The position numbers and the translations under genes are program-made. A stretch of 64,000 bases of DNA. It comes from Chinchilla lanigera (Eukaryota > Chordata > Mammalia > Rodentia > Chinchillidae). The notes beneath the pieces were generated by a model, which was not told the origin of the DNA, did not search any database, and saw only the letters and a program-made list of their open reading frames with translations. Location of the stretch: positions 25,329,820 through 25,393,819 of the forward strand of contig NW_004955428.1 of the NCBI RefSeq assembly GCF_000276665.1, given 5' to 3'. This document shows, one piece after another, positions 1-10,971 of this stretch (position 1 is its first letter; each line of letters opens with the position of its first letter).

Positions 1-157
1 ACTCACTATTATTTGTTTTCCTGAGAAATTATTTTGTAGACAATAATATGTAAAATGATAACCATTGATAATTTCCTACCATTTTGTCTGTAATTTGCTA
101 AGTCCCCCCTATTATTATGTTATCCTTCTTTTATTCTTTAAAATAAAAAAAAAAAGA
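1..157 (+). mobile_element. L1 3' UTR end with A-tail (left part outside window)
   Basis: The segment matches the 3' UTR of the full-length L1 that ends at 14062: both share a block reading like cctgagaaat, then a stretch ending in tttcctac and tttgtctgtaa, then a T-rich block before the tail. It ends in an A-rich tail at about 140-155. Directly after the tail the sequence switches to L1 ORF2 on the opposite strand, which suggests that this L1 was inserted into an older, opposite L1. Its body lies left of the window. Confidence 0.75.
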
Positions 158-2013
158 CCATTTATTTCTATATTCTGTAGGGTTTTTGTCATGAATGACT
201 GTTGGACTTTGTCAAAAGTTTCTTCTGCACTTATTGAGAGGATCATGTTATTCTTGTCTTGGGCTCTGTGGATATGGTGTATTACATTAATTGATTTGCA
301 TATATTGAACCAAGCCTGCATCCCAGGAATGAATCCTAATTTGTCATAGTGTATTATCTTATTGATTATTTGCTGAATTCTTTTTGTCAGTACTTTATTG
401 AGTATCTTTGCATCTATGTTTATTAGGGAGATTGGTCTGTAGTTCTCTTTTTTGGTTGGGTCTTTCTCTGGTTTTGGTATCAATATAATACTTGCCTCCA
501 GAAATGAGTTAGGCAGAATTGCTTCCTTTTCAATTTCATTAAAGAGTTTGAGGAGTGTTGGCATTAAATCTTTTCTGAATGTCTTGTAGAATTCAGCTGT
601 GAATCCATCAGTATCCAGGCTTTTCTTTGTCAATAGATTTTTAATTGCATTTTCAATTTCCATCATTGAGATGGGGTAACTCAAGATTTTTATATCTTCT
701 TGATTCAACTTTGATAATTTACACTGATCTAGGATTCTGTCCATTTCCTCTGTGTTTTCCATCCTATTGGAGTAAAGATTTTCAAAGTAGGTATTGATGG
801 TCTTCTGAATTTCTATGGGATCTCTAGTGATTTCACCTTTTTCATTCCTTATTGCATGAATTTGAGTCTTTTCTTTCTTTGATAACATTGGTTAGAGGTT
901 TATCAATTTTATTTATTCTTTCAAAGAACCAACTCTTTGATTAATTCTTTGCAATGTTTTCTTCATCTCAATTGCATTTATTTCTGTCCTGATCTTTATA
1001 ATTTCCTCTCTTCTCTGGGCTTTTGACTTGACTTGTTCTTTTTCTAAAAATCTGAGGTGCAGCATTAGGTGACTTATTTATTCTCTTTCTGTTTTGCTGA
1101 TATGTGAGTTCACTGCTCTAAACTCTCCTTTGAGGACTGCTTTCAGTGTATCTTACAGATCCTGGTAAGTTGTATTACCATTTTCATTTGCTTGTAGATA
1201 TTGTTTGATTTCTTCTTTAATTTATTCTGTGACTCATTAGTTGTTCAGGAGGCTATTATTTAATTTCCATGTGTTTATGTAGTTCTTGTGGTACCTTTTG
1301 TCATTAATTTCCAATTTTATTGTGCTATGGTCAGATAATATACATGGGATAATTTTAATTCCTTTGCATTTAGTTAACTTGTTCTATGTGTTAGTAGGTT
1401 GTCTGTTCTGGAGAAAGTAGCATGTGCAGCTGAGAAGAATGTATATTCTGATGTGGGGTAGAATACTCTGTAACCATCTACTAAGTTCAATTGTTCACAA
1501 GTTTTTTTCAATTCTGCTATTTCTTTGCTAATTTTTTGTCCTGTTGACCTATCCCTTTGTGTCAACGGGGTGTGAATGTCCCCCATTACAATAATGTTGT
1601 TAGTTATTTGGTTTTTCATGTCTGTTTTTGGTTTGTCTTATATAATTGGGTGCTCCAGTGTCTGGTGCATACATATTTATGATTGTTATCTCTTCCTCTT
1701 GAAGTTTGCCACTGACAAGTATGTAGTGACCTTCTTTATCCCTTTTGATCATTCTTGGTTTGAAGTTTACACTGTCTGTAAATAAAATAGCTACCCCTGT
1801 TTTTTTCTGGGTTCCTGTCATGTAGAGTATTGTTTTCCATTCTTTGATTTTCAGTCTGTGAATTTCCTTTTGAGTTAAATGTGTTTCTTGTATACAGCAT
1901 ATTGTTGGATTTTGTTTCTTGATCAACTCTGCCAGTATGCTTCTTTTGATTGGTGAATTGAGGCCACTTCCATTAATGGTTATAGCTGAAATGTGTTGGC
2001 TTATCTTTGTCAT
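158..2013 (-). pseudogene. L1 ORF2 fragment (endonuclease and part of reverse transcriptase)
   Basis: Translation of the minus strand from ATG 2013 gives an L1 endonuclease start (SGLNSPIKRS, QETHLTQKEI), then MYAPDTG and, in another frame, TPLTQRDRSTGQK. Downstream an open stretch at 888-115 carries the reverse transcriptase entry ([30 protein letters not shown] and FDKVQQSF). The normal L1 ORF2 encodes an endonuclease/reverse transcriptase of over 1200 residues; here only about the first half is present, in several frames. The copy cannot make a functional protein. Confidence 0.85.
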
Positions 2014-2052
2014 GTTATTTACCTGTTGTAGGTTTCCTACTTTACTCTCTGT

Positions 2053-3010
2053 TTAGTTGCTTGCTCTTTGAGGTGGTTCCTTTCTATTGTTTTTCTTGAA
2101 ATTGTGATCATTTCTATCTGTCTCTAGAATATCTTTCAATACTCTTTGTAGGGTCTGTTTGGCACTTGTGAATTTCTTCAGTTGTTCTTTGTCATGGAAA
2201 TATTTTATTTCTCCATTAAGTTTGGACGAAAATTTTGCAGGACACATCAATCTAGGTTGGAGATTGTTTTGTTTTAGGATCTGGAATACTTCCTTCCAAA
2301 CTCTTTATTTCATGAGTTTTGTTAGGAAATCTGTGGTGATTCTGATGGGCTTTCCTTAATAGGTGATCTGTTTCTTTTGTCTAGCAGCTTTTAATATTCT
2401 GTTCTTTTGCTAGATATCTGGGATCTTGATTATTATATGTCTGGGTGTAGTTTCATTTTGGTTATGGCTAGTTGGGGTTCTATATGCCTTACTTACTGCA
2501 TGTCAAATACCTTTTCCATGTAGGAACTTTTCTCCTATTACTTCTGCAAAAATTCTTTTTCTGTCATTTCTGTTGACTCCTGCTGTTTCACTGACACTTA
2601 TTAATCTTGTTTCTCTTTGCATTTTCTTGCAGTTGTTGAATTGATATGTCATGGTTCCTTGTTATTTTTATGACATCTTTTCTTTTCAATCATTGGCTGC
2701 AATGCTGTCTTCAAGATCTGAAAGTCTATTTTCAGCTTCTTTCAAGTGGTTTTGCCAGCTTTCGATTTGATTTTGATTCCTGGATATCTCTTTGAATCCA
2801 TTTCATGCATTCTAGTTCTGTGCTATATTGTTCATTTAATGTTTCCATTATTTTTCCTGTGCTCATCTATTTTTTATATATGTCTTCTTTAGATGCCCTG
2901 AGCAGTTCTTTCATTGTTGATGTCATTCCTTCTTTTACCTGAGAGATTATTTCTGATCTGATTTCTTCTATGGCCTGATGGAGTTGTTTCTTTAATTCAG
3001 TTGTGGTCAT
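2053..3010 (-). pseudogene. L1 ORF1 (RNA-binding chaperone), broken
   Basis: ORF1 begins at ATG 3010 on the minus strand with a helix-rich start (ELKKQLHQAIEEIRSEIISQ) that matches the start of ORF1 in the full-length L1 at 8523. A stop interrupts it soon after. The C-terminal part at 2250-2053 has PAKFSSKLNGEIKYFHDKEQ, the conserved C-terminal domain of L1 ORF1p. L1 ORF1p coats L1 RNA as a trimer; this copy is not functional. Confidence 0.75.
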
Positions 3011-3399
3011 TTTAGAGATTTTAGGTGTGTGACTTCTAAGTTCTCCTATGTCACTGTCTCCTGGACTTGTTCTGGGTGGGATTGTGTTCTAAGATTGTAA
3101 TTTGCCCTTACATCTTGTCATTTTGTATGTCAGAGGGAATGTCATTTGGATGTCAGAGCCACACACTTCCCAGGGAGCTCACCAAATGTCTCTAGGGGCC
3201 CTAGTTTTCCTGGGTGTCAGACTTATCCCAAGATAGTAGATGGCAGTGGACCACTAGGCCTGGGATCCACAGGTAGTTTGTGGGGTGCACAGCTCAAGCC
3301 ACATCTGTGATGGTGGGGGAATGCTAATCTTCAGTACCAGGGTCTCCAGGCTATCGATGTAAAGCTTGTGGGCCTAAGCTGTGAACCCAGTGGTGGCTA

Positions 3400-3700
3400 G
3401 ACAGGGGCCATAGCTCCAGGGTCTGCTGGAAGCTGGTCAGGTAGGGAGGACCTCACCCACCAAGCAAGACTTCTACAGAGCTTAGGCTGCCCTTGTGCCA
3501 CTCCCCAGTCTGCAAGCAGCTGGTAGAGTGCAGGTGCAGTCCTCACCTGCCAACTAATATGTGCATGGAGCTGGGGCTATCTCACCATGGCCTACAGGCA
3601 GCCAATCAGCAGCACATGGGCGTTCCTGCCAACAGAGATGTCCACAGAGCTCAAGGCACTCCTCTGCCACTCTGCAGTCCTGAGGCAAGGCAGTACTAGT
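3400..3700 (-). repeat. Repeated units in L1 5' UTR
   Basis: The GC-richer region upstream of ORF1 contains imperfect repeated blocks. Three similar anchors (ctacagagct at 3473, gcatggagct at 3563 and ccacagagct at 3642) are spaced 90 and 79 bases apart. This looks like monomer-type L1 promoter sequence, but I see no clear similarity to the 5' UTR of the L1 at 7773-8522. Confidence 0.45.
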
Positions 3701-3705
3701 TCTTA

Positions 3706-4949
3706 AAAATGCAAATAATATAAGACAATTATAATTTTTCTTTTGCTGCTTGTGCTGCCTACATCAAATTTAACTCAGAAATTTTAGACTAATGAGAAAA
3801 TCTTCAGAAAGTAGAATAAAAGGATGAAAGTAAACAGCTATATCACTATTTTATCAAAATGGTTTTATTTTCCCCACATTTACACAGAAGATTGAAATGA
3901 GATATGGAGATGCAATTCCTAGTAATCCTCTAAGTCATGTGAGGGTTCACTGGAACACTCAGGGAGAAAACCCAGGCTGTAAAACTGCAGATTTCTATGG
4001 ATATAGCAATACCTCATGATGCTGATATTAATGTTCCTACAATGTATTCCCATTCCAACACAGTTCTCTTAGTCTGCATCATTGTTGCGTTTGTCATGTA
4101 ACTCAATAAAATAATATAAAAATTGATCCATCTTTAAGGTCTAAAAGTAAAGAATACCAAGGGAGTTATGTAGTTTGTGCCTGGTTTTTCACCTATGTTA
4201 GAGTAAATGAACCAGTGATGGTTGATCAAAGACTTTATTGAAGAGATCTGAATTAAATAAGGTTGTTTTTTGAAGAATTCCAATGAAAAAAGAGGGATCT
4301 TCTTCTGAGATGACAGCCCAAGAAAGCATTACACCAGAAAAGTCTTTGAAAAGCCAGAAAATGAAGCAGGATGGTTGGGAATGAAGAGAATTAATCACAT
4401 TACTAAATCAGCAAGTCTAGACAGGAGGGGAATGAGAAAAATGTACCAATTTTTGAAAAATGTTTATTATGAATGAGAGTGAGGTGGGGTGAAGTTACAT
4501 TTTTCTGCTTTGTTCATCCAACCTTTTGTCCTTTCTCACCATAACACAATGGACCAGCATAAGTTCCACAAAACAAGATATAACTTTTACTTTAGGTTAT
4601 TGTATTCCATAGAACCACTATTTTCTAAATTCTGACCTGTTGTCTGGTACTGTACCTTTTGTAAACTCCAACAATAAGGTAAGGGGAAATTTTCAGATTT
4701 AATATTAATGACATTATTTGTCAAGGAAAAAATTTGGTATGTAAGTTGTGCTGAAGTTCTGACAATTACTCACTCACATGTTCAACTGGTGTGTTTCACT
4801 GTGGACAAGGTAGAAAGGCACTAGGAGTTGAATACTGAGTGTATTACCACATGTCTATGACCTTGAGAATTAGTTATGTAAATTTAAAAGAAACAAGAAG
4901 CTCTCTAGTGTTCCATTACTATTACTATTGCTCAGAGCAAACTATTAGT
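3706..4949. other. AT-rich intergenic DNA, no feature recognised
   Basis: I see no gene, tRNA or clear repeat here. A few open frames of under 70 codons occur, as expected by chance. Part may be very old decayed repeat. Confidence 0.5.
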
Positions 4950-5324
4950 TGTTTTGTGGTTTAAATCTAAAATGTTCTCCTAAAGTCTCCTGTGTGTGGA
5001 AGGTGATTAGACCATGGGGAGCTATACTTATCAGAAGATGCACCCTTGATGAATTTAGTAGCTGAATGTGCTTTCAGGAGGTGGACCCTGGTTGGAGGTA
5101 GGTCACTGAGAGTGTGACCTAGAAGGGTGTATTCTTTTCCTAGGCTCCCCTCTCTGCTTCCTAGATTCTGAAGGTTGTGCACCTTTACCTCTGTCATGCC
5201 CTGTGCCTTCCTATTTCTGCCTCAGAGCCTACTAACCATGGACTAAAGGGTAATGAGACAAACTTCTCTTTTAAATTGCAAGTATTGAATATTTTGTTCC
5301 AGCAATTGGACAGTGACTAAGACA
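4950..5324 (+). mobile_element. MaLR-type LTR
   Basis: It starts with TG and ends with the typical MaLR terminus (tgactaagaca). It contains the MaLR landmarks ggtgattagaccatgggg, gaggtaggtcactgagag and the 3' block atattttgttccagcaat. It is followed directly by internal sequence of the same class, so it is probably the 5' LTR of the element ending near 7272. Confidence 0.7.
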
Positions 5325-6514
5325 GAAATTGATACCAGAGAAATGGGGAATGGTATGGTCACTGTGACTATACCTGGCCAAATGGTTTAGAAACCTTTGG
5401 AACTGGTTTGTGCAAAGAGTGTGGAAAGGTTTGGAGGTATGGGCTTGATAAGTTCTACAATATTATGAGCAATGGTTGATGTGTGATACGGGCCAGAGCT
5501 CAGAACACTAGAATTTTTATAAGAATATGCAGAGTAAAGTCCAGGCTCAGGAGGTTTCAGTTGGGCATAACTCCTTTAATGGTTGGGCTAGAGTCCATGG
5601 GTGCTATGGTTTGACAGAAAGTTTGTCTACATTTTGTTCATATACTAAGACTTTACAGGAGACCTATTAAGGGTGGTAGACTAAATAATCTAATAAAGGA
5701 AAATTTACGACAGCCTAATATTCTGGCTGCAGCATAGATGCTGCTGGCTGTAATAAGCCTGATTTGTAGAAAAAGTTGACAAAAACTGAGCAGAAAATTT
5801 TGAAATTTAAATTTTGCCCCAGAAGAAACCATGTGTAAAGTTAGGGCCAAAGAAAGTGTGGCTTCAAGGGAGATTGGTGCCATTAAAAAGAAACCAAGGG
5901 AGACAAAAAGAAAGTTGCCTTGAAGGCATCTTTGGAAGCAGCAATTGTAGGTTCAAGGGTGCAAAAATGTCAGCTTCTCTTTCTCAGAAGAGAGTCCCTG
6001 GAACCCCTGCTCAAAAAGGGCATTCTAGGGAATTAGTTACACAGGATTTATTTCACCATGCTCATTTATCTGGGCACACAGAGGCTGCAGCAGACATTAT
6101 CCAAAGAGGTCTGGATACTGCTTCCATTTACAACATGATGTTGATTTTGCAGCCATGCACAGTACAAGACCTGTGGGATCAGAGAGGTTTCCATCCAGAT
6201 TTCACAGAAAAGCCCAAAAACCAAGCCAAGGAACCCCCAGGAAAGCAATGCATGAAACCCTGGGAATGAAGCTAGTGGTACAGTGGAGACCACAGGATGT
6301 GGAAATTCCAGGAATATGGAATGTCTCCTGAAGAAAGCTGCAGGTCATGAAATCAGCCAGTCCCAGAGAGAGGCCATGTAGTTGTAACTGATAAGGTCAT
6401 AGGGGTGGGGTCAACAAAGCCCTTTAGAACTTACACTTCACTGCCATTTGCCCTGGATGCCACATATGGAGCTACAGGACTTAATGTTTGCCCTGATGAG
6501 TTTCATTCTTGCTT

Positions 6515-6530
6515 TGCCTTGAACTTTTTA
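6515..6530. repeat. Target-site duplication, left copy (SINE remnant)
   Basis: The 16-base block tgccttgaacttttta is repeated exactly at 6606-6621, flanking the insertion at 6531-6605. Confidence 0.85.
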
Positions 6531-6540
6531 TTTTTTTATT

Positions 6541-6579
<39 letters not shown>

Positions 6580-6605
6580 TTTTTGGTTTTTCTCCGGTAC
6601 CGGGA
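6531..6605 (-). mobile_element. Extremely truncated ID SINE: 3' end plus (AAAT)n tail
   Basis: On the minus strand the insert consists only of the last bases of the local ID SINE (tcccggtaccggagaaaaac) and a long AAAT-repeat tail. The 16-base direct repeats on both sides show that it is a genuine retroposition event and not a simple microsatellite. Confidence 0.8.
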
Positions 6606-6892
6606 TGCCTTGAACTTTTTAATATCCTCCTATTCTTCCCTTTTGTAATGGGAATGTTTACCTTGTGTCATTGTACCTTGGGATTATGTAACTTGTTTTT
6701 TATTTTTACAGAGGTTCAAGGCTAAAAGAGTTTGCCTTGAGTCTCAGAAGAGATTGAACTTAGACTTCTGAAAAATGCAGGAACCATTGAGACTCTGGGG
6801 AAGGAAGGAATTACTAAGCTTCTGATTGTGCCTGGAATCATTGTATTATGTTGAGCAGAATTATGAACTTTCTGTTGTCTTTTTTGATTAAA

Positions 6893-7272
6893 TGTGTAAT
6901 GGTTGACACATTGTGTCAGTTTGAGAAGTTTAAAAGTTAACCCAAGTGACTCAGCAGGGGGCCAGTGTGCTCACTCAGCAAACATCTTAATCTTGCACAA
7001 GAGGAGGGCACTGAGAGATGGTGTGAGTGCTGCACTCACCCTGGGGTGGGAGGTAGCCTGCTTACAATATAAGGGAGGAAAAGGGGCTTGTTCTCCCCTT
7101 TTGCTCTTGTTGCTTTTACTGTCTTCTGTTGCCTTAAGCTGTGCCATCCTGCCTTGCAGCCATTGCTTTATGGACTGAAACCTCCACAGACTGTCAGCTA
7201 GTAAACCTTACCTCCTTTAACTTGAGGTGTCAAGTATTTTGTCTCAGTAATATGAGAAAAGTAACTAAGACA
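6893..7272 (+). mobile_element. MaLR-type LTR
   Basis: This LTR resembles the one at 40034-40429: both contain a gtgtgagtgct block, a ggtgggag/ggtgggta block, a run ending caatrtaagggagg, and the end attttgtctca...agtaac(t/c)aagaca. It lies where a 3' LTR would be for the internal region at 5325-6892, but it looks less similar to the LTR at 4950 than to the one at 40034, so it may be a separate insertion. The start is approximate. Confidence 0.6.
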
Positions 7273-7317
7273 GTACGTTTGAGGACATATGATTGGGTAG
7301 AAAGTTAAAAAGGATGG

Positions 7318-7740
7318 AATGTGGTGAGGTACAGTTTCAACTTGATTGGCTTTTGAATCTGCCCTTGGGGTTGGTGGAGAACATCTTTGGGTGTATCTGG
7401 GAAGGTCATGGAGGCACAGCCTTGAGGTCTCTATTAGTCTTTCACTTTTTTTTTTTTTTCCAGTACCAGGAATCGAGGTCACGACCTTGTGCTTGCCAGG
7501 AAGGCTCTATGCTGCTAAGCTAAATCCCCAGCCCTTTCACTTCTTGTTCAGATACACTTTCTTGGCTCTGCTTCCTGGCAGCCATGAACTAAGCACTTTG
7601 CTTTGTAGGGTTCTCCCACATGATTTCTCTGCCTTAAGCTGACCCATTAAGAACTAAACCATAAGAAAATTAACTGCTCCCCCTTTAAGTATGTGTGTTG
7701 GGTATCATGTCTTAATGCCAAAAAAGCTGACCAATGCAGA
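7318..7740 (+). mobile_element. Probable LTR fragment (ERVL/MLT2-like), split by an ID SINE
   Basis: The opening (gtttcaacttgattggctt) resembles ERVL-type LTRs that begin with a caacttgatt block, and the later part has a detergent-like gctctgcttcctggcagccatgaa pattern common to these LTRs. An ID SINE at 7448-7533 interrupts it. Assignment is tentative. Confidence 0.4.
7448..7533 (-). mobile_element. ID SINE
   Basis: Reverse-complement ID body: it ends at the left in a T-run (the A-tail) followed by ccagtaccaggaatcga and finishes with taaatccccagcc. A short direct repeat (ctttcactt at 7439-7447 and 7534-7542) flanks it. Confidence 0.85.
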
Positions 7741-7757
7741 TATAAATATGATTAACT

Positions 7758-7772
7758 AAAGAAACACCAATT
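7758..7772. repeat. Target-site duplication, left copy (full-length L1)
   Basis: The 15-base block aaagaaacaccaatt is repeated exactly at 14063-14077, on the two sides of the L1 at 7773-14062. Confidence 0.9.
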
Positions 7773-7894
7773 GGCAGACAAAAGATCCTCACTCAGAAGG
7801 CTGGCAAACTGCTCTCATCAGGGTTCACCTGTGGGCCATCACTGCACATGCCCAGTGCCAAGTGAGGTACTGGAGCAGAAGCTCCAGAAGCTTC

Positions 7895-8210
7895 TAGTAC
7901 CACGGTTCTGGTCTGGGCTTTACTTGTGCCCAGAACTCCTGGTGGTCACAGACACAGGCAGTCTGTGATCACTGTTGGTGCAGCCTATGTCTAGCACCTG
8001 TGCATGTCCTGAGCTGCCTGGAGACACAAATCAGGTGGGCCACAAACTGTTGACCCTGCAGTTCGTGTCTGGGTTTTTCCTGTACCCTGAACTGCCTGAA
8101 GAAACAGGAACACTGGTCCAGGATTGTGCCACCAGTTAACCCAATTCTGGGTCATAGATGTACCCTGAACTGCAAGGGGACACTGGATTAGATGGTCTGC
8201 CATCAGCGGA
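7895..8210 (+). promoter_or_regulatory. Tandem ~78-bp units in L1 5' UTR (monomer-type promoter)
   Basis: Related blocks recur with about 78-base spacing: cagaactcct near 7931, cctgagctgcc ending 8018, ccctgaactgcc ending 8096 and ccctgaactgc from 8163. In murine L1s, tandem monomers in the 5' UTR drive L1 transcription; a promoter role here is inferred from position only. Confidence 0.6.
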
Positions 8211-8522
8211 CATCACAGTTCCCATTTGAGACCTGAGAGAACTAGATACACTTCACCATCAGCCAGAAAACACAAGACTAAGCAGTGCATCTCAGCAGAC
8301 ACTGAGGGGCAAGCCTGACCACTAGGAAAATGGGAGACACTAGTGGCTGTTGCTGAGATGCCAGGGAGCACAAAGACTGAGCCTTCTGCATCCGGTATGA
8401 AACATGAGAAGATGAAGGACTAAAACACAATCTCAGAACTCCATTCCACTCAGAACAAGTCAGGAAACATGGACATAGGATAACTGGGTAAGCACACATA
8501 TGAAATTGCTGAAATCAATGCA

Positions 8523-9428
8523 ATGGAAGTAAAGCCACAACTCCAGCAGGCCATAGAAAAGATGAGATCAGAAATAATCTCTCAGGGAAAAAATGAAATC
8601 ACAATAATAATAATGAAAGAATTGCTCAGCACATTTGAAGAAGAAAAATATAAAAAAATAGAAGAACATAGGCAATGGACAGAAACATTAAATGAAAAAT
8701 ATAGAAATGAATTAGAATGTATGAATGATCAAAAAGGACATCCAGGAAATCAAAGCTTCCATTAAAATTGCCAAAACTGTTGGAATGAAGTCAAAACTAG
8801 AATTTCAGATTTTGAACACAGCACGGTACTTAGTGGTCATGAAAGAAAGGATCTCTTAAACTCAATAAGGAACCAGGAAAAATCAATTCAATAGCAGCAA
8901 AATGAAGTAAAGAGGAATAATGTACAACTAATAGAAGTCAATAAAACAGCAGGAGGCAACACAAACCACATAAAAAGAATAGTTGCAGAAATAATAGCAG
9001 AAAATTTCCCAAGCATGGAAACAGAACCTGATACACAGTAAACGAGGCATACAGAACTCCAACTAGCCATAAACAAAATAAAACTACACTCAAACATAAC
9101 AATCAAGATCCCAGATCTCCAGCAAAGGAACAGAATATTAAAAGTTACTAGCAACAAGAAGCAGATTACCTATAAAGGAAAGCCCATCAGAATCACAGCA
9201 GACTTCTCAACACAAACCATCCAATCAAGAAGAGATTGGAGTGAAATATTACAGGTCCTGAGAGAGAACAGCTTCCAACCAAGACTGATGTACCCTGCAA
9301 AACTATCCTTCAAATTCAGTGGAGGAATAGAATGTTTCCACAACAAAGAACAACCTAAGAACTTCATAAGCGCCAAATCATCATTGCAAATAGTTGTAAA
9401 AGATATTCCACACAAAGAAAAAAAATGA
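8523..9428 (+). pseudogene. L1 ORF1, broken
   Basis: The frame starts at ATG 8523 with a coiled-coil-like, charged segment (QQAIEKMRSEIISQ) and is stopped near 8763. Later parts, in other frames, retain the L1 ORF1p C-terminal domain: TYKGKPIRITADFSTQTIQS, then a PAKLSFKFSGGIE block and a HNKEQPKNFISAK block. ORF1p is the RNA-binding trimer of the L1 particle. This copy needs several corrections and makes no intact protein. Confidence 0.85.
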
Positions 9429-10745
9429 CCGCAATTTCAAGAACAATAATAGAAAGGAATACTCAAGCAGAGCAAGCAATTAAACAGGTAGAAAAAGTAG
9501 GAAACCAACAGCGAGTAAATTACATGACAATGATAAGTCAACACATATTGGTTATAACCCTAAGTGTAAATGGCCTCAATTCACCAGTTAAAAGAAACAG
9601 ACTGGCAGAATGGATTAAGAAACAAGATCCAACAGTATGCTGTACACAGGAAATACATTTTACTCAAAAGGAAATCCATAGAATGAAAGTCAAAGGATGG
9701 AAAACAATTCTCCATGCAACAGGAACCAAGAAAAAAGAAGGTGTAGCTATTATGTTTGCAGACAATGTAAACTTCAAACTGACAACAATCAAAAGAGATA
9801 AAGAAGGTCACTACATACTGGTTAGGGGAAAACAGCAAGAGGAACAGATAACAATCATAAGCATGTATGCACCAAATATTGGAGAACAAAACTATATAAG
9901 ACAAATCTTAACAAATATGAAAACCCATATAATTAATAACACTATTGTAATAGTGGACCTCAACACCCCTTTGACACAAAGAAATAGGTCAACTGGACAA
10001 AAAATCAGCAAAGAAATAACAGATCTGAACCAAAGCTGTGAACAAATGGACTCAGTAGATGTATACAGAGTGTTCCACCCCATAACATCAGAATACACAT
10101 TTTTCTCAGCTGCACATGGGTCTTTCTCTAAAATAGACCACATCCTAGCCCATAGAGCATACCTTCCGAAATGCAAAAGAATTGAAATTATCCTGTGCAT
10201 ATTATCTGACCACAATGCAATGAAATTGGAAATTGATGACAAAAGGAAATCCAAAAACTCCATAAACACTTGGAAATTAAACCACAACCTCCTGTAAACC
10301 AATGGGTTACAGAAGAAATTAAAGAAGAAATTTAGAAATACCGACAAACAAATGAAAATGTAAATACCACTTACCAGAATCTGTGGGATGCAATGAAAGC
10401 AGTCCTCAGAGGGAAATTTATAGCAGTGAACTCACACATAAGGAAAACAGAAACAGAACAAACAAATAGCCTAATGATACACCTCAAGTGCTTAGAAAAA
10501 GAAAAATAAGTCAAGCCCAAAGCCCAAAGAAGGGAGGAGATTACAAAGATCTGGGCAAAAATTAATGCAATTGAGACAAAGACAACCCTCCAAAAAATAA
10601 ATGAATCAAAAGTTGGTTCTTTGAAAGAATAAATAACATTGATAAACACATACCCAACCTTATTTAAAAAGGAAAGAACAAAAATTCATGCAAGAAGGAG
10701 TAAAAAGGATGAAATCACTACCTATTCTACCAAAATTCAGAAGAT

Positions 10746-10760
10746 CATCAATATCTACTT
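10746..10760. repeat. Target-site duplication, left copy (ID SINE in L1)
   Basis: The 15-base block catcaatatctactt recurs exactly at 10856-10870, on the other side of the ID SINE. Confidence 0.9.
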
Positions 10761-10855
10761 TTTTTTTTTTGGTTTTTCTCCGGTACCGGGAATTGAACTC
10801 ACAACCTTGTGCTTGCGAGGCAGGCACTTTGCCACTGAGCTAAATCCCCAGCCCC
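10761..10855 (-). mobile_element. ID SINE nested in L1 ORF2
   Basis: Reverse-complement ID copy: T-run, ggtttttctccggtaccggg, then the tRNA-like body ending taaatccccagcccc. It has 15-base exact direct repeats on each side and breaks the L1 ORF2 reading. Confidence 0.93.
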
Positions 10856-10953
10856 CATCAATATCTACTTTGAAAATCTTTACTCCCATAGGATAGAAAA
10901 CTCAGAAGAAATGGACAGATTCCTAGATATGTTCAAATTACCAAGGTGGGGTC

Positions 10954-10971
10954 AAGAAAATATAAACATTG
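10954..10971. repeat. Target-site duplication, left copy (nested L1)
   Basis: The 18-base block aagaaaatataaacattg recurs exactly at 11310-11327, flanking the short L1 insertion. Confidence 0.92.

Larger units (their letters stand above)
158..3705 (-). mobile_element. L1 retrotransposon, 5' half, inactive
   Basis: Reading the minus strand from right to left gives a 5' UTR (about 3705-3011), ORF1 (3010-2053) and the first part of ORF2 (2013-158). ORF2 stops abruptly within the reverse transcriptase, next to the A-tail of the L1 on its left; the remainder is probably beyond the left edge. Both frames are broken by stops and shifts. The right boundary is a judgement: the GC-richer 5' UTR gives way to AT-rich sequence near 3705. 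Confidence 0.85.
5325..6892 (+). mobile_element. MaLR internal region, non-coding or decayed
   Basis: The region opens with the MaLR internal start (gaaattgataccagag followed by tggaactggtttg). Similar sequence on the minus strand is found inside the element at 22891-24970, for example the block ccaggctcaggaggtttc. MaLR elements carry no usual pol gene. An open frame of 151 codons at 5814-6269 lies wholly inside this region and matches no protein I know. A truncated SINE sits at 6531-6605. Confidence 0.65.

Noticed and set aside
5814..6269. 151-codon frame on the + strand
   Set aside because: It lies wholly in the internal region of a MaLR element, which does not normally code for protein, and I see no retroviral domain.
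10371..10649. Minus-strand frames inside L1 ORF2 (also 9581-9904, 9892-10347 and 12785-13291)
   Set aside because: Antisense shadows of the A-rich L1 coding strand.
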